A stretch of DNA of 64,000 nucleotides from Pelomyxa schiedti (Eukaryota; Evosea; Pelobiontida; Pelomyxidae), in assembly GCA_020536535.1 (NCBI GenBank), contig JAHLWZ010000346.1, positions 1,684 to 65,683 of the forward strand. The letters run 5' to 3'. The position numbers and the translations under genes were made by a program. Below are positions 36,560 to 48,324 of this stretch, one piece after another; within the stretch, counting starts at the first letter, position 1; each line of letters opens with the position of its first letter. Under the pieces are notes generated by a model. The model worked only from the letters and a program-made list of their open reading frames with translations. It was not told where the DNA came from and searched no databases.

Positions 36560-36826
36560 CTTCCTAGAACCTGAGCTTGACTGGCTTTGGGGCTACTAGC
36601 CAATCCCTACAGCACAGTCACCAAAGTTTTGGTTGTTTTTGTGTATTTTTTTCCTACTAATAAAGAGAATTCTATCGGCAAATTGTATTTGTTTTTTTTT
36701 GTTGCTCGGTTGTTTGCAATTTTAATTGTGAACAACTTGCACACAAGAAGGAAGCCTTCTGGGTGAGGGGGTTCTACAGTAGTCAAGGATATAAGCAAAA
36801 TACTATGGTTCAGCTGGCAGTTATGC

Positions 36827-37607
36827 TCACTCTGCCTCGACAGGGGTCTTCCTCTTGGCAACTTTGACTTTCTGCCTGATAGCGGTTTTTGGTACAGTTG
36901 CCGGTGGTGTGAAGAAGGATGACGGGGTGAGTTCCTCAGAAGGTGGAGTGAAGGAGTGCGCAATTGCAAGGGCTCGTGCGACTCTCTTCTGTTTTTCGGC
37001 TTCTCTTTCAGCTGCCTCGCGTTCTTCGCGCATTTTGATAAGAGGCACATCTGGAGGAAGGAGAAGGTGCTCATGCTTTTTAATTTCTGCAAGAATAGCT
37101 GGTTTTTTTATTCTGGCCGCATCTGCCATTCTATCGATAAAGTTAGTGAGGTTGCAAGAATAAAGGTGCTCAGTGCACGCACCGCTTTTCATAGAAAGCT
37201 TGTTCTCGCCTCTCCTTAATGGCTTGTATCCTCCGCATAGCAAGCAGAGTTTTTGCAAAAAGTTCTCGATTGTATTTAACCGGTCTATTTCTTACTTTCT
37301 CAAACTCGAAAGTTGTATCCTATTCCAGCATTAATGAATGATTTTTATCAACCCAAACAAAACAAACCAAAACACTACAAAAAATTTAGTCCAGTTAGAT
37401 GGACAACAAATTACCATTGACATCTTTGTTGTGGGACTTGCGGTAGGCCTTTGTCCAGGGTCTGTTGAGTGGGTTGTGCCTCATGTGGAAGTGCTTCCTG
37501 CACTTGCTGGCACAAAACCGGAACACCTTCGCGTCGTTGCGCACAAACACTGACCCGTGCCCTGGGTATATCGGGCACCCGCAGAAAAAGCACTTCTCAA
37601 TACGCAT
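36827..37607 (-). CDS. RLP24: Ribosome biogenesis protein RLP24 (eL24-like)
   Basis: Exon 1 (ATG 37607) encodes the zinc-binding eL24-type domain: [40 protein letters not shown] and [18 protein letters not shown], with the four Cys in C-x2-C and C-x3-C spacing. The next exon gives [20 protein letters not shown] and [20 protein letters not shown], and the last gives [20 protein letters not shown] and a Lys-rich end. Introns use GTCAAT (or GTAATT)...GAATAG and GTGCGT...GATAG. RLP24 occupies the eL24 site on pre-60S particles, and its C-terminal extension recruits the AAA-ATPase Drg1 for release. The long charged C-terminal extension separates it from ribosomal eL24 itself. Confidence 0.88.
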
Positions 37608-37618
37608 CCCTTACTTCC

Positions 37619-38864
37619 TTAGCTCGTTAGGTTTTTCGCGTTCCCAACCAACAACTTTCGCCCCGCGTGGCCTCGCGTGCTGTGGTACCGAAATGAGATT
37701 AATATTGGGAACCGTGCAACTGCAGGTTTGATTAAAAAATTTTTTTTCCTTTCGCGCGTATTTGCGTAAAAGGGTCTTTGATTAATCAAAGACGGTGAGC
37801 TGGGTGGATTCTGGGGTTGTAGTGTGGGAGGGAGTGATGAGGTGAGAGAGGGACTGGCGTATTGGTGTTGGTAGCTCTCTTTTTGGCTTCGGGGTGAATG
37901 GGGTTTGGTGCTGGGAGAGGGATAGCAACGAGGGGCACTCTCTTGTAATTGGGGGCTGAGTGCACCTGTATTTTCATTTGAGAAAACGCGGCAGTGAATG
38001 GAAACATACTGGAGCCGCAGTTGGTGAATTTCGTTGGAAATTACAGAGAGCAAGTTCGCTTCTAATAGAGAATAAGAGCTTACTATTCTGTCCTCAAACT
38101 GTGTTTCAAGCTTTGTTTCAAGATTTTGTAGTTTCATGTCTGTGCACTCATCAATCTGATTTCTGGATGTGGTGTGAGGAGAGGAAGAGACGGGTGGTGC
38201 TACCTAGTTGCATCCAGTACAGTAGAAAGTTTCTCATCCAAAGTATCATCTACCAACTTGCCAATTTCGCCAATTTCCTTCATTCAGTCATAAGATATTT
38301 CTTCTTTGGTGAACACACAGGACTGCTTGTCCTTACTTTGCTCAAGTCCACATCGCGTTCATTCCTATGTACGCCTTCGAACGGAGTTGTATTCATTGTA
38401 TTTTTGAGGAGTAAACAGAGACCGTATGTGTAGTGCTTCAACATGGCTCCTGCACCAACAATAAAAACGACTGGAGACACATGAGCTCTCAAGTACGTAT
38501 GGTTGCATGAGAAATAATATATAGGGCAATCAAAACGCTGAAGCAGAGTGGAACAAAAATGTAGCCATGGTCGGCAATGCAACTGACAATGCGGCAGTGT
38601 GCGGCACGCCCGAGAACACGGCGAGAAATGTAGGAAAAAAAGGCCGAAGCGCAAAACGCAGTCCATATAGTAAACACAGCACTCGCGATGGTAGTGAGTC
38701 CCGCACCCCGCACGTGCAACCACATGAGTGATTATAAGCTGTGTTTGTGCAACAAAACCCCACGTAGATCCACATGAGGAAGCAAATCTACTTTGCCGGG
38801 CAATGATGCCACCCCGCATCCAACAGTCTTCATTTTCAAAAGACGGGTGACATCGCACAGCCAA
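37619..38864 (-). CDS. Membrane protein with C-terminal coiled coil, unrecognised
   Basis: Reading down from about 38.86 kb, two clear hydrophobic segments appear (GLTTIASAVFTIWTAFCASA and IFVPLCFSVLIALYIISHAT). A 48-nt intron then joins to RAMLKHYTYGLCLLLKNTMN, and further introns to EIGEIGKLVDDTLDEKLST, DMKLQNLETKLETQFEDRIV and SYSLLEANLLSVISNEIHQL, then a Pro/Ser-rich tail. The order is membrane anchor, coiled coil, disordered tail. The N terminus is ambiguous because three frames overlap near 38.8 kb. The stop at 37619 would lie only 12 bp from the RLP24 start, so an earlier, spliced end is possible. Confidence 0.5.
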
Positions 38865-38978
38865 TCAATTTGCGCGTTTCTTGGAATTCAAGTTGAAGAG
38901 AAAAAACCACCGACGTGATGGTAGCGGATTCGGGATTTTTTCTCTCTTTTCGAAAAACCTCCGAATCGTTGTGCAACA

Positions 38979-41900
38979 ATGTCGGGCGCAAAGGACTCTC
39001 ATTGGTTTTTCAAACGCACAGAGAAGGACAAGGACAAGTCCAAGGCTGCCACTACAGACGCGGCAGCGCCCCCCACCAGCCCCAGGCGTGCCCCTTCCCC
39101 GGCCGCCACCCCCAGCACCCCCTCCCCGTCCCCCTCCTCCTCCTCCTCTTCCTCTTCGTCCACGCCGCCCCTGGCTCCCCTCAGCACCGCCGCCGCCGCC
39201 GCCGCCACCACCGCGTCGCCCTCCCCCTCGCTGCCGCCGTCGCCCAGCACGGTGGCGCTGCCCCCGGGGGTGGCCGCGGCCATGGCGGCGGTGATGGCGG
39301 CGGCGCCCAAGGTGGTGTCGGCCACGCCGGTGATACCCAGCGGGCTGGAGTCGGCCGCCCTGGCCGTGGCGTCCCTGGCCTCCCTGCCCGCCGCCGTTGC
39401 CGAGACCATCGTCGCGGACGCCGCCGCTGGTGGCGGGGGTCCGGCTTCCCGTACGTTGTGTGTTTGTGTTTGTGTTTGTACTATTGTGGGATTATGTTGT
39501 TTATGTTGGTTGGATTTCCATGAGGGTGAACTTTTTGTTCTTGAATAACTTTGATCAGTTATTGGATCAAGCTTGTCATCTTTCCAGGCTAGTTTCCAAA
39601 GATTTTTCGTAACTGCTAATACAGAGGGGAAATTTTTTTTTTTAGAAGAGCCCAGGAAAACTGGCTGCTGAAAAGATGACCCCATTCCTTGGTGTTGTGG
39701 TTTCAGATGTATGCATTCGTGTCTCATTTTTTCGTCACCTTCAACTGTGTTATTTTTAGAGTGCTAGACCTGTCCAATTCGAATCTATATTGCAGGCCTC
39801 TATTCAGTCGAAAACAAAAGAGGTAGATTGGAAACCTATTTTGCCTTCTTTGGTTCATGCCTCTTTTAGATAGCAAGATTAAATGAAATTTTGAAGGCTT
39901 CAGAACTGCAAGTAGCCAATTTAAAGAGCAAACTAGCAATGTATGAAAGCTTAGTTGAGAGAAACAGTGAGGAGAAACAAAGCCACACTCCTGATAAGAA
40001 TGATAAGCATCATCACAGACACTCGCATCATCATGTATCCAGGCACTTCGGTTACTGCACATTAATTTGGTATAGAGGAAAGTCAGTGCTCCCGAGCTTG
40101 TCACTGCCATCAATAACGTTGCTGCAAAGAAAGGGATTCCTGTGCATCTCAGAGACAATAGCAAGTGGAAAGGAGTAAACAAGCGCTTCGTTCAATCGGT
40201 GGAGGTGAGTAGTTGTCAAATTGTTGTCCGTTGGAAAACTGCTGAATAGGCTCCAAACACTTTTGAATCGCCAGAGGATTACATTTCACTTCTTCTTTCT
40301 GCTCGTTCATCATCTTCACGTGATATATTTGCTTTCAAACGTGCTGTCATCAGTGCAAAAAAGTCTCACTCTCTCCTGTGTACTTTCTCTTCTCCAACAC
40401 TCCTTTTCAGGCAGTGGAAAATGGATTTTATTGAAAAAGGAGGATTGGCAGCTATTGCTCATGCTGCAAACGTTCTTGAAAAAGAAGCAACAGGGTAATA
40501 ATAAAGAAGCCGTGGCACGAATCCAATTAACCTCAATCTTTGCACAGGAAATTCAACATGAGAGAAATTGTTTGTCAGTGTTCTCTCGTTTTGACACTGA
40601 AAGCTTTACTTCAATCAGAGGTTTTAAGAGCAATCACCCTCTATTATGCTCCTACTAATCTCCATATGACAGTCGGGCTTAGAGGCAATTATTTCCACCT
40701 CCGACAGTTCAGCTCTCTTCAAGTTGCTTGTACTAATGCAACACACAAAAAATCTTATTATGAGGATGGAGCTCCTTCAACTGTTTTCTGCATTGTGTCT
40801 GTATTCCTCAGCTGGAAGAAGGTTTGACTATTCTTACAATTCCAATTTATATTAAGGTAAAACAAAAAGGCTTATCATTGAAGGGGTTACAACATCTTCA
40901 GAAAGACTAAGTTCTCCAGTGGCTTCAAATAGATTTTCCTTTCTGTGCAAGTGGCTTTCTGATGATTTGAATGATTGGAAATCTATTGTGAGTTGCACTC
41001 TTTTCTTCTTTTTTAGATTCTATTTAGTGATAATATGCAGGATGCGGTGCTATTTCTTGTGAATTCCTTGATAAATTCGCCTTCAACTGTCCACGAGAGA
41101 GATGCTATTCGTTCTGAGTTTGTTGGACTGTATTTGCCAGTCACTTTACAGGTTTTCTTCATTAATCGAATTTTAAATTCGTCTCAACTGTGGGAAAAAA
41201 GATTTTACGAAAAAAGGCTGACCATGATCAGAGCCTTATTACTTTAAGACAGATAGATGCGTTTTTCGAAGAGATGGACAATGACACAAAAAAACTGGAA
41301 GAAGAAAGAAGCAGGCCAGAAGAAAAATATAAACAGTAAATCTTCTATTTATACTTCATAATGTTCAAATTTCCTCAAGAGAAATGCGGAAAGAAGCAGA
41401 ACAAGTAATGGTTGCCTTGATAAATTCTCCCAGTGAGAAAGCCACTCAAGTTCTGAAACGAATGGCCATTGTAACACAGAAGCCAGAGTGTGCCATCCTT
41501 TCCCGTGCTTCTTTTTTTGCTTAAATCTTCAAGTTGGTCATGGGAGACGTTTGATATGGCTCTTGTTGCAGTTGGCTCAGGCGAATCATCCAAACAGATT
41601 CCAAGTAGTGGGAGTAAAACGATCGAGCCTGCACCCTCAAGTGCAACTCCAGCAGCCACAGAGGATGCACCACCACCTATCCCAATGTTACGAAGACGGC
41701 GCCAAGCACCTCCTGAAACAGCTGAGGTATCCCAAACTTCACCAACTCCAGCAGACACCACAACACCCTTACCTTCCAGTACGGAATCAAAAAGTGGTAC
41801 CACTGAACCTCCTAATCCACAACAACAACCTTCAGCCCCCCCACCTGAGGCACCACCCGCTCCGAATGCTCCTCCTCCGCCACCGCCTCCCGATGCTCCC

Positions 41901-44384
41901 CCACCTCCTGGGGCCCCACCTCCCCCAGGAGCCCCACCTCCACCTGGTCTGGGCCGAGGACGAGGCAGAGGAAGAGGGGGAGGGAAGCCCGTCCTCAGAG
42001 GTATCCTCCAAAAGAAATTAATTGAATTTCACTGTATTGGTAGAGTACAAAGGACCTGTTCCAACAGTTAAAGTCAAGACCTTTTTCGTAAGCAAAAGCT
42101 CCATCTCCTTCGTGACTTATGATCTCCAAGTGGGAAAAAATTCCAGATATTCCTCAGAAAGCTGAAGCCACAATATGGCTAAAAAAAGGGCTGGCTGATT
42201 CCATGGTATCTTCGCATCTGTGACAAAACAAAACAAAAATAAACAAAAAAGAATGAGATGAACAGGGTTTTTCTGAGATAACGTTTGCCACAGGTTGAAG
42301 TTCCTCACGAAGAACTGGAACAACTGTTTGCATCAGCACCCAAGAAGACAGGGCCTGCCACCAAGGCGGACGAAAAACCAAAACAAGTTGCCCTTTTGGC
42401 TCCAAAGCGGTCACAGGATGTTGCAATTGGGCTCAATAGATTCAAAGTGACCAACTTTGATGATTTATTGAACTCTGTCTATGAATTCCCGTGTCCTCTT
42501 AGCAATGATGACTTTGAGGCTTTATTGGCTGTTCAACCAACTCCTCAGGATGTAAGTTCAAGTTCACATTCTCTTCCTCTCCCTCAATTTTCTTTTCCCA
42601 CAGATTGAAGCTGTCAAGCCATATACAGAAGGCATAGAAATGCTGCCCAAAGCAGAAAGATTTTTCTTGACGGTTTTTTTCTTCCTTCTGGGGGAACCTA
42701 AGCCAGCACTTTCTTATTGTAGAATGCAACGAACAGGTAATGAAATCCAGTCACCTTGTAGAATCGATCAAGTTGCAAATATTTCGCTCAGAGTTTGAGC
42801 ATAAAGCCAATTCAGTTTCTAATGTATTTACCAACACTTTTTAACTCTAGTAAAAATAATAAATCCACTTCCACTTGTTTTAAATATTTTAAAGAAAATA
42901 CATGCCTTTGAAGATGCGGTTCTACAATTGACTGACAACAATTGCCTCGAATTCATTTTCCGGGTTCTGATCCCTCCTCCATTCGCTTTGTTTTTCCCTT
43001 TGTTGTGCATAACACTGAGGGTTGCAGGTCGTACTGGCTGTGGGTAACTTTTTAAACCACGGAACACCACAAGGCAGTGCTCCAGGATTCAAGTTGGACA
43101 CCCTCTTGAAGGTAACTTTGTTTTCTGGGGGAGAATACTAGTAATGCCCACCTTAGCTCTCAGACCTTCGTTCTACATCTCAAACCAAGATATCTCTTCT
43201 TCATTTCGTGATCAGAATTGTGGAAGAGAAGCATCCCGATCTTTTGAAGCTGAGAGATAGTTTGAGTTCCCTGGAATTGGCAGTTAAAAGTGGGTAACCG
43301 TATCTTGCAACAAAATTTGGCTAATGATGGCTCCAAATACACAACAACTTCCAGTAAAATACGGAGAGGTTGTGACAGATGTTGCCAAATTGATCGGCGA
43401 AGTCCGCATATCCAAGAGAATGTTGGAGAGCCACACAAAACCCAATTTTGTCACAGCAATGATGGTACATTCATTTTCTACCAATTATATCCTTCATTCT
43501 CAAGTTGATAAAATGACATCATTCACTCAACAAACAGCCTTTCATTGAGTCAGCTGAGGTGGAATCCGCCCGGATTGACGCCTTCATGAAATCTACAACA
43601 GGAAAGTACACGGAGCTTCTCACCAGCTACGGGGAAGAAAACAACAGCAAACCTGAGCATTTTGATGCCTTTTTACTTGTTGTGAACAATTTCACAACTC
43701 TGTGGACCGTGTGTTCCTCCAAACTTTTTAAAAAAAAATCTAAAAATACACACAGAAAACCCATGATCAAATTCTCCTGGATAGGATGATCGCCCTCAAA
43801 AAGAAAGAAAAAGAATCCGCGGTTTGTGTCCGCTCTAAAAACCTAGACTTCATTCACAACCCGACGCCACACCCATAATAGCATTCTGTATAACATTCAA
43901 TTACAACCACTTCCACAGGCACTTGAGAAAGCAGCAACCAAAGGCCGGACCTCAGGCAAAAGCACAACAGCGAAAACATCACTGGGCAAGGAATCACACT
44001 GCATGGTGGACACACTCATGGACAACATCAAATCGGGCAACTTCAGGCTCGCACACATTGAGGCCCCAGCGGAGAGACCAAGGCCCATGGTTCAAGGAAA
44101 CAAAATAAAGAGAGTTCCACAGCCTGGAATCGACGAGGTGCTCGATGACACAACTCCCCATCAAACAGTCACCCCCAATCCCAACAGCTGAACAAGTAAA
44201 AAACAAATTCCAGCAACAGAGAATAAAAAAAAAAAGGATCCAACAGGTGGCAAAGAAATTGGTTGAGATGGAGACCGGGAATTGGGGCCTGCAACCAAGA
44301 CAAATTGGCCAAGAAACAAGGAGGAACTACGACAGGGAGTGCGTGGCTGCGCTGTGGGGCCTGTGCGCCGGCGGCGGCCTGTAG
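38979..44384 (+). CDS. Formin (GBD/FH3, FH1, FH2, DAD)
   Basis: Begins MSGAKDSHWFFKRTEKDKDK, followed by a Ser/Pro/Ala-rich region. Short exons from 39.88 kb give a coiled coil (NEILKASELQVANLKSKLAM), then a GBD/FH3-like armadillo region (TFESPEDYISLLLSARSS, WKMDFIEKGGLAAIAHAANV, DAVLFLVNSLINSPSTVHER). FH1 is a Pro-rich stretch at 41.86-41.95 kb. FH2 starts WEKIPDIPQKAEATIWLKKG and includes QVALLAPKRSQDVAIGLNRF, EGIEMLPKAERFFL and LIGEVRISKRMLESHTKPNF. The C terminus has CMVDTLMDNIKSGNFRLAH, matching the DAD autoinhibitory motif. Formins nucleate and elongate actin filaments with profilin-actin bound to FH1, and Rho-type GTPases release autoinhibition. The stop is either 44191 or, with two more short introns, 44384. 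Confidence 0.88.
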
Positions 44385-45100
44385 CTGGACCAGGAGCTCG
44401 TCGAAGGCGTGTATGCTGGGCACGGTGGCTGTGGTGGTGGTGGTGGTGAGGGACGGGGTCGTTGCGTCCCTCACATCCCATGCTAGTCGCAATTACAATT
44501 ACAATTTCGAATACAATGGCACATCCACTTCCAACACTAGCCTCCAATCTCACAAGCACCACGGCTTCTTCAACTTCCACTTCCACTTGGTCAGCTCACC
44601 CAAGTAACACCAACCCATGGCAGTTGTCAAACCCACAACTTATCCGAGATAGTACTGTGGGGAACAGCCACTGTTCCCAAAAAGCTGTTGAAACCGATTC
44701 CGCTGGGAGAGGGGCAGGATACCAGTAGGAGTGCCAAGACTGAGGAGAGCAAAGAAGGAAGTGTGCATAGAGACAGGAGTGCAGATAGAGGAACAAGTAC
44801 GAGCAAGAGCCACTGAAGCACCGCCAAGGTCACTGAGTCCACTCTCACAGCCCCACTTCATCCCGTTCTACCTCCGCTTCCGGATCCCCTCCTGAAGATA
44901 GGGTCATAGAAACAGGGGCTGACTTTTGTCTACACTTAACAGCTCCATACACAAACTCCAAGACTACAACTTGTACTTCTATTCAAAGTTCTTCAAAACC
45001 TTGACACCCAGCTTGTACCAACGTGAAAAAAAATGCAAAACCCAAGCTTCACAAAAAGTTTCTTTTTTTTTTTCACTTCGGGGGATTGGCATTCAGCTTG
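44385..45100. other. No clear gene
   Basis: Holds a (GGT)n-like stretch near 44430 and a Ser/Thr-rich open stretch around 44.5-44.73 kb. It is followed by SRSAKTEESKEGSVHRDRSA in another frame. These could be exons of a small low-complexity protein or formin 3' exons, but no consistent splicing was found. Confidence 0.4.
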
Positions 45101-45111
45101 TTATGCTTTGG

Positions 45112-45660
45112 CTACTGTGACTCTGAGACCAATGTCGGCCTTGACAAGGTTGAGTAATAGGCATGCTCCCAGACAGTCACTCATGTCATGATGGGGCAGC
45201 CAGCTCCTACAATGGCGGTTAAGAATACATAAAAGTAGTATGGGAGTTGGTATACCTTTCTTAAGAGGGTTACCGGCACGAGACAATTTCCGGCTTGCCG
45301 GCATCATTGAGCAACAACCAGACCCAGACACCACTTCCAAAGTGTCGGAGTGCCGACCGAGCGGTCTCAGATAACTTTCTCTTGAACTCGGCGGAGGAGC
45401 CAAAGTCTCGGTCAGTAAGTGCCGCAAAGGGGGGGGGGCGGGTCGCTTGCGGTTGCCAGTGGGTGGGGCCATTGACAACCAGAACATGTTGTGGTTACGA
45501 AAGTGAATGGGACGGTATACCTGAGCGTCATTGTTGAGGCTCGGTGTCCCGACTGCGTAATTCGCAAGGGTCATAGACGCCTCGGGCTTGTCGCGAGTCA
45601 GGTCATTCAACTTTGTGGCATAGCCCTAACTAACAAAGTGAGTGAGACTACCGAGGACTT
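45112..45660 (-). pseudogene. Fe/Mn superoxide dismutase pseudogene
   Basis: SOD sequence is spread over broken frames. ATKLNDLTRDKPEAS matches the helix after the first His motif, but a TAG lies just upstream. NNDAQ, an insertion and RNHNMFWLSMAPPTGN match the Q-x-x-NH-x-x-FW motif. A run of ten C shifts the frame, followed by FAALTDRDFGSSAEFKRK and ALRHFGSGVWVWLLLNDAGK. An intron-like gap follows, then CPIMT, a TGA stop and TVWEHAYY, where the metal-binding Asp of D-x-W-E-H is replaced by Thr. Two stops, one frameshift and a lost metal ligand argue for a dead gene. A sequencing error in the C run could explain one defect but not the others. The ORF 45101..45610 across it is a shadow. Confidence 0.72.
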
Positions 45661-48324
45661 CAAGGGAAAGAAAAATAACCTTGTGCCAATAAGGGAAGAT
45701 CTACCACAGTGAAAGGCATTGTTGCTCGTATAGGGAATGACTGTTGATGAGAAGATATTGCTGTCGCTTTGTGTTGTATTGGCTTTTTATTTTGCTTTGT
45801 GTGGGGAATGGATTTTTAATAAGCATAGAGCAGCAGCTTTAATACCCAAAATTCTCCCCTCCTGTATTAGTTAGTGTTCTACAGGCACACCTTTGTATCC
45901 GAGGAGCTTTTTTGGTGGAAATGAATTTTTTTGTGCAAAGGACAAAATTCAAAATCTCCTGGGTCAATGGCACACAATGATGGCCACTCAAAAGAGTTCT
46001 GTTCGCCTGTGAGACTACATAGTATGAAAATTGCCAAAAGAATGGGCATAATACCGAGACGATTTCTGGTGTTGTTTTTTTGCGGTGGTAGTGGTAGGTA
46101 CTCCCAGAATTCCAGTCCCCTCAGTTGATGATGGCGTGGTGTGCTTTTTCCAAGTTGGGATTTTATCCTGTTGTTCTGTGTGATGTTTTTCTGATTAGTT
46201 CGTTCAATCATCAAAAAAAACGGTTTCGGTTGGATGCACCGACACAGCGGATGTGCTCAAGGTCACCAACACAACTGCCAACAAAGTGACCATAAAAGAA
46301 TGAGACGCGCAAGAGAGATTTCCATTACCATGGAGAATTCCAACAGAATGGAAAAATGCCCACAAACACAGCCCCACGCACGGTACTGGCATATTTTCTC
46401 CACTCACGTGACTCAACTCCGTCGCCCGCAATACATGTCATGTTGAAATGTCAATTCCCCAAGACACGCGATCCCATAGCCACAACTGTGACGAGTGCCG
46501 AAACAAATCCCCACTTCGGAAGCTGCAGCCTCATCGTCAACTCAAACACGGCGGCTCTCCACGCGCAACAATGTCCAACAACCACAACCAGCCAATGGCG
46601 TAATCAGGGCACGTTGGCAACCACCACGAACGATCCCACGTGTGACTGCGCGTCGCAACAGCGCCAGCAACAACCGCACCGCACAACCCCACGTCGCATC
46701 ATCACCACCACGTTCATCACAACCACGTCCAGCCAGATCCATTTTTGTCTCATTTTATATGTCCCTCCGGAGTTGCCAAAAAATGGATTCGCTGAGTTAG
46801 CTATGTCTCTGCCGGAGTTGCAAATATTTCCCGCACAGGTAAAAGACAAAAAAACGCCGCTAAATCATAAAACACAAAAAAACCAAAACAACCAACATCG
46901 CCAACGACTACTACCGCGACCAGAGACTAACGCGTACGACGACTGCTACTAGACTAAAACTAAACCAACCGTAACAACGTGTTTTTTTTCCCTGTTTGCG
47001 TTTTTCTTTCTCGCCGTAACTAAATTAAAAGTATTGCAATTTTTTGTCATACAACTCACAAAAAGAAAATGAATACCTCAAAAAACGCAAATTAATACCA
47101 AGTGGATTCACACAATTATTAAAACTTAGCAGAACGGTAAATACACCACTCCTATTTACATATCCAAGTACTAGGAATCTACTTCTTTGGCATACAGAGT
47201 GGCTCTCTCTACTAATGAAGAAGGTAACGAGTACACTTGCACTTGTAGCACCATCACTAACCGGTTTTCTACTGCAGGGGAACCCACGGGATCCAGCCAC
47301 CACTGACAACAACCAACCCCACCAAGGTTTTTGGGGTGGTTTGTTGCCAGTTGTTTTCTGTGGCTGATGAGAAAAGAACCACCTCATCGACTTCAAAATT
47401 TTCGCGGAATTATCGAATCAAATCGACTGGCTACTCACCAGGATCGTCAAAGCTGCAGACCATAACCAACAACCCTAGCTGTAAACAACAACCACAGAGT
47501 GCCTTTACATATGTTTTTTCTTTTGTGTGTTTTTTTGTGATAGTAGATTGTTGGTGTTGGGGTATGTGGAGAGGAAGAGCAAATAGCCGGGATGGCGGGT
47601 GCCGGGACGCCGTGGCTGTGAGGTACCAGCACCGATTGTGGGAGGCGTGGACCCGGGATTCGAACGACGACTTCTTCAATCCCTGTGTTATGGGTGCCTC
47701 TTGCTTGTTTGCCCCACTGATGGAATCGAACGGGTGCTAATGTTGTTCTTCTGTTGCTTCACTGCTGCTGCTTATGTCTCACAAGAACTGTCACATTTTT
47801 GAGGATGAAAGATTTTTTGCCAAGGGCCTGCAGCATTCCTCAACAATCTACTAGAAGTGGTTCTTGCAAAACAATAGAGATAGAGTTGTTCGGGTAATTC
47901 CAGGTTTGTATGATGCTTGAAATCAATCCCTCATTACTGTTGCATCCATCATCTGGGGCAGGTTTATGAACGCTGATGCTTGCTATGCAGGGTGGAATAA
48001 TTCAGCTGGAATAAGCGGTAGTAATGTATTTACTCAGGGGTGCAGATGGCTGGTGGAACGATCGGTTCCGCTTCAGGAACTGGAATATTAGTATGCGGTT
48101 CAATATGCATCTGTGCTCGGTGCAATATTCGTACTCGTAGTAGTGTTTTCTGCTGTAGTCTGGGATGGAAGGAATGTCAGATTGCAGTGCAGGTGCTTTC
48201 TGGCTTACGTTGTCTTTGGGAATGATCCTTGCGTTCCCACACATCCCATTGAGCTTCTGAAGATCGAGCATTACCTTGAAACTTGACTTTGAATTCTTCT
48301 CCATGCCGCGGGTTACTCTGTGCA
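45661..48324. other. Long stretch without a recognised gene
   Basis: About 2.7 kb. It contains an open stretch at 46.20-46.29 kb (KTVSVGCTDTADVLKVTNTT) after a good acceptor, faintly like an immunoglobulin-fold MSP/ASH strand pair, but it closes quickly. Other parts are AC-rich (46.5-46.9 kb) or simple-composition. A GATTCGAAC string near 47.66 kb resembles a tRNA T-loop on the minus strand, but the arms do not pair. Decayed gene or transposon remains are the best guess. Confidence 0.4.

Noticed and set aside
45101-45610. 169-codon minus-strand ORF as a new gene
   Set aside because: It only partly overlaps the true SOD frames; recognisable SOD motifs lie in other frames beside it.
46200-46300. 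Possible MSP/ASH-domain exon (ADVLKVTNTTANKVTIK)
   Set aside because: Only about 30 codons, closes at a stop, and no neighbouring exon continues the fold.
47645-47740. tRNA-like GATTCGAAC string on the minus strand
   Set aside because: T-stem halves do not pair and no D- or anticodon arm can be drawn.
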